Positions 5,578-7,643 of a DNA stretch of 7,643 nucleotides are shown here, piece after piece. This DNA is from Ilumatobacter sp. GTDB taxonomy: Bacteria > Actinomycetota > Acidimicrobiia > Acidimicrobiales > Ilumatobacteraceae. A program made the translations under genes and the position numbers. The DNA lies in assembly GCA_029263275.1 (NCBI GenBank), contig JAJCXU010000486.1, forward strand, positions 1-7,643, read 5' to 3'. The notes beneath the pieces are model-generated. The model made no database searches. It was not told the origin of the DNA and was given only the letters and a program-made list of their open reading frames with translations. Position 1 is the first letter of the stretch. Each line of letters starts with the position of its first letter.

Positions 5578-5606
5578 ACAACGACGACACAGGAGAAGAC
5601 CAATGA
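5574..5606 (+). CDS. Possible 10-residue bridging mini-ORF between the TetR and P450 genes
   Basis: ATG 5574 overlaps the TetR stop as ATGA, and ten codons (MNNDDTGEDQ) lead to TGA 5604-5606, which overlaps the P450 ATG at 5603 as ATGA. The gap is thus exactly bridged by one tiny frame that would let a terminating ribosome reinitiate twice. It also contains the P450 Shine-Dalgarno AGGAGA (5591-5596). Since that site alone can serve the P450, the mini-ORF may be coincidence. The peptide itself is very acidic and unlikely to have an enzymatic role. Confidence 0.3.
   Translation: MNNDDTGEDQ
5591..5596 (+). promoter_or_regulatory. Ribosome binding site of the P450 gene
   Basis: AGGAGA lies six bases before ATG 5603 and fixes the P450 start. 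This gene can load ribosomes directly, unlike its neighbours, which seem to depend more on coupling. Confidence 0.75.
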
Positions 5607-6841
5607 CCGACCTCACCCAAGACACTGCTGCAGCGGACGCTGAATTGATGGCGTTGTTCAGCGACCTCGACACCCGGGCGAATCCGTATCCGGCGTATCA
5701 GCGGATCCGCGAGGCCGCACCGATTCATCGGAGCGAGGTGCTGCCGATGTGGGTCGTCACCCGCTACCAGGACTGCGGCACGGTATTGCGCGACAACCGG
5801 TTCGGCAAGGGCGACGGCACCAGTCGCATCTTCGGGAACCCGGCCGAAGCGGATGACCCTGACCGTCAGGTGCCGTTGCTGTCCAACGACTCAATGTTGC
5901 GCAAGAACCCACCAGACCACACCCGGCTCCGCGGGCTCGTATCGCGCGAGTTCACACCGCGCCGCGTCGAGCAACTCCGCCCCGCAATCACCGACATGGT
6001 GAACCAGCACCTCGACCATCTCGCCGACAACGGTGGCGGCGATGTGATGGACGTGCTCGCCTTTCCGCTGCCGGTGCAAGTGATCGGTGAACTCCTCGGT
6101 GTCCCCGAGTCCGACCGAGAACAGTTCCGGTATCTCGTCCGCGACGCGGCCGCCGCACTCGAACCGATGGTCGACGCCGCCACCGCGGACAAGGCGCGTG
6201 CTGCAAGCCAGGCAATGACCGACTACTTCACCGGACTGATCGCGCAACGACGCCACAACCCGAGCGACGATCTCATCAGCGCACTGCTCGAGGTACAAGA
6301 GGAAGGCGACCGACTCAACGATGACGAACTGATCGCGACGATCATCTTGATATTCGCGGCCGGCTTCGAAACCACGACAAACCTGATCGGCAACGGCCTC
6401 GTCACCCTGCTCCGCAACCGCGACCAACTCGACCTGTTGCGGTCGCGACCCGACCTCGCCCACAGCGCGGTCGAAGAAATGCTGCGCTACGAGAGTTCGG
6501 TGCAACTCGACGCACGCATCGCCCTCGAGCCCGCCGACATCGACGGATGCGACATTGCCGAAGGCGACGTCGTACTCACGATGCTCGGCGCCGCGAACCG
6601 CGACCCAGACCGATACGAGAACCCGGACCGATTCGACATCACCCGAACCGGCATCCAACACCTCAGCTTCGCCGCTGGCATCCACTTCTGTCTCGGCGCT
6701 CCACTCGCACGACTCGAAGGCGAAATCGTGTTCAACGAACTCTTGCGACGCTTTCCCAATGTCGACGGCGACACCGACGCACCGTGGCGCCCAAGCCTCA
6801 CACTGCGGGGCCTCGAAACACTCGACGTCACCGTGTCATGA
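5603..6841 (+). CDS. Cytochrome P450 monooxygenase, soluble bacterial class I type
   Basis: A 412-residue haem monooxygenase, the normal size for soluble bacterial P450s, with no membrane anchor. All key motifs are present. The C-helix HTRLR (106-110) contacts haem. The I-helix AAGFETTTN (252-260) has Glu256-Thr257, the oxygen-activating pair. The K-helix ExxR is EMLR (292-295). The haem loop FAAGIHFCLG (356-365) has Cys363 as axial ligand. It would hydroxylate or otherwise oxidise a small organic substrate using electrons from a ferredoxin and its reductase. Neither is encoded in the window, so redox partners must lie elsewhere. Start chosen by AGGAGA six bases upstream. The stop overlaps the next gene as ATGA. 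Co-transcription with two pumps, a thioesterase and a TetR gene suggests modification of a toxic or signalling lipophile, or a tailoring step in a biosynthetic cluster (inference). CYP family assignment is not possible by eye. Confidence 0.95.
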   Translation: MTDLTQDTAAADAELMALFSDLDTRANPYPAYQRIREAAPIHRSEVLPMWVVTRYQDCGTVLRDNRFGKGDGTSRIFGNPAEADDPDRQVPLLSNDSMLRKNPPDHTRLRGLVSREFTPRRVEQLRPAITDMVNQHLDHLADNGGGDVMDVLAFPLPVQVIGELLGVPESDREQFRYLVRDAAAALEPMVDAATADKARAASQAMTDYFTGLIAQRRHNPSDDLISALLEVQEEGDRLNDDELIATIILIFAAGFETTTNLIGNGLVTLLRNRDQLDLLRSRPDLAHSAVEEMLRYESSVQLDARIALEPADIDGCDIAEGDVVLTMLGAANRDPDRYENPDRFDITRTGIQHLSFAAGIHFCLGAPLARLEGEIVFNELLRRFPNVDGDTDAPWRPSLTLRGLETLDVTVS

Positions 6842-7643
6842 CCACACAGTCCACCGACGCAGCCCCGGCGACCGACCTCACGCACCGGCAACGCACCATC
6901 ATCATCATCGGGCTGATGACCGGGCTGATGCTCGCCGCGCTCGACAGCACGATCGTGTCAACGGCCCTGCCGACCATCGTTGGCGAGTTCGGTGGGATCG
7001 ATCACCTCTCGTGGGTGTTCACCGCCTACCTCGTCGCGTCCGCGACGAGCATGCCGCTGTTCGGGAAGATCTCCGATCTCTACGGCCGCAAGAAGGTGTA
7101 CCAAACCGCGATCATCATCTTCCTCGTCGCATCCGCGATGTGCGGTGCCGCCCAGAACCTCAGCCAACTCATCGCCTTCCGCACCATCCAAGGAATCGGC
7201 GGCGGCGGGCTGTTCGCACTCACGTTCACGATCGTCGGCGACATCGTGCCGCCCCGAGAACGCGGCCGCTACACCGGCTACCTCAGCGGCACATTCGCGC
7301 TCGCCAGCGTTCTGGGACCACTCGTCGGTGGATTCCTCACCGACGAACTCTCATGGCGCTGGGTGTTCTACGTCAACCTCCCGATCGGCGCCGCGGCGTT
7401 CGTGGTCACCGGCATCGTCCTCAAGATCCAACCCAAGAAGACTGAGCACCGCCTCGATCTTGCCGGCTCCGCACTGCTCGTCACCGCCATCGTCAGCTCG
7501 CTGCTCGCCACCGTCTGGGCCACCGAAGAATACGGATGGGGTGCACTACAAACGCTCGGGCTCTACCTGCTCGCTGTCGTTGCGCTCGCCGGATTCGTCC
7601 TCGAGGAGCGACGCGCCGACGAACCTGTGCTGCCACTGCGGAT
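6838..7643 (+). CDS. Second DHA2-type MFS exporter (EmrB/QacA-like), first 268 residues, cut by the right window edge
   Basis: Proton-driven inner-membrane exporter. The visible half shows a textbook DHA2 pattern. TM1 has LDSTIVSTALPTI (35-47) with the conserved acidic Asp36. Motif A is GKISDLYGRKK (76-86). Motif C in TM5 includes ASVLGPLVGGF (156-166), followed by SWRWVFYVNLPIG (172-184). About half of the expected 14 segments are inside the window. ATG 6838 overlaps the P450 stop as ATGA and has no clear Shine-Dalgarno sequence, so translation is probably coupled to the P450. It is only distantly similar to the first transporter, which lacks the TM1 acid and the motif C proline, so the two are not a recent duplication. 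None of its first 14 Leu codons is TTG, against 10 of 14 in the first transporter. The substrate is unknown. Multidrug or product export is likely. Confidence 0.93.
   Translation, partial: MTTQSTDAAPATDLTHRQRTIIIIGLMTGLMLAALDSTIVSTALPTIVGEFGGIDHLSWVFTAYLVASATSMPLFGKISDLYGRKKVYQTAIIIFLVASAMCGAAQNLSQLIAFRTIQGIGGGGLFALTFTIVGDIVPPRERGRYTGYLSGTFALASVLGPLVGGFLTDELSWRWVFYVNLPIGAAAFVVTGIVLKIQPKKTEHRLDLAGSALLVTAIVSSLLATVWATEEYGWGALQTLGLYLLAVVALAGFVLEERRADEPVLPLR

Noticed and set aside
5891..6685. Minus-strand open frame of 264 codons inside the P450 gene
   Set aside because: It lies wholly antisense to a P450 with every motif intact, has no ribosome binding site of note, and no recognisable domain.
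6898..6909. ATC triplet run as a microsatellite
   Set aside because: Four ATC codons encode isoleucines of TM1 in the second transporter, normal for a membrane segment.
1..7643. tRNA, rRNA, CRISPR, insertion sequence or attachment site
   Set aside because: No cloverleaf-like segment, spaced direct repeats, transposase motifs or terminal inverted repeats were seen on reading both strands.

Overview
The window looks like a piece of a high-GC actinobacterial chromosome. GC is roughly 60 percent by eye, GTG starts are common, almost every gene junction overlaps, and the gene families (TetR, DHA2-type MFS pumps, bacterial P450, FadD-like ligase, UspA) are typical of that phylum. I cannot fix the genus. 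An acidimicrobial, mycobacterial or rhodococcal relative would all fit.

Left arm (1-2491, minus strand). Reading leftward there is a small universal stress protein (2491-2009), a 249-base gap with two inverted repeats, and a short-chain dehydrogenase/reductase (1759-962). A doubtful 61-codon ORF follows, then the first 255 residues of an AMP-forming acyl-CoA ligase that runs off the left edge. The reductase resembles BadH (2-hydroxycyclohexanecarboxyl-CoA dehydrogenase) at several points. Together with the ligase it suggests activation and oxidation of a carboxylic acid as its CoA thioester.

Centre (about 2492-2651). A divergent control region lies between the stress protein and the right-hand operon. 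It holds a 34-base interrupted palindrome, a good -10 hexamer inside that palindrome, extra copies of the same TTGG half-site, and a 16-codon possible leader ORF.

Right arm (2652-7643, plus strand). This is one tightly packed operon: 14-TM MFS transporter, hotdog thioesterase, TetR regulator, cytochrome P450, and a second 14-TM MFS transporter cut by the right edge. The junctions are GTGA, TGATG, a bridging mini-ORF with ATGA at each end, and ATGA. This implies one transcript with coupled translation. Two further tiny ORFs sit at junctions, one behind a perfect AGGAGG.

Working model (inference): the TetR protein senses a lipophilic or acyl compound and controls its operon from the central palindrome, perhaps together with the stress gene. 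The P450 and thioesterase modify the compound or its CoA ester, the two pumps export it, and the left-arm enzymes act on related CoA esters. No RNA genes, mobile elements, CRISPR arrays or convincing terminators were seen. The two intergenic gaps on the left arm are both shorter than 300 bases.
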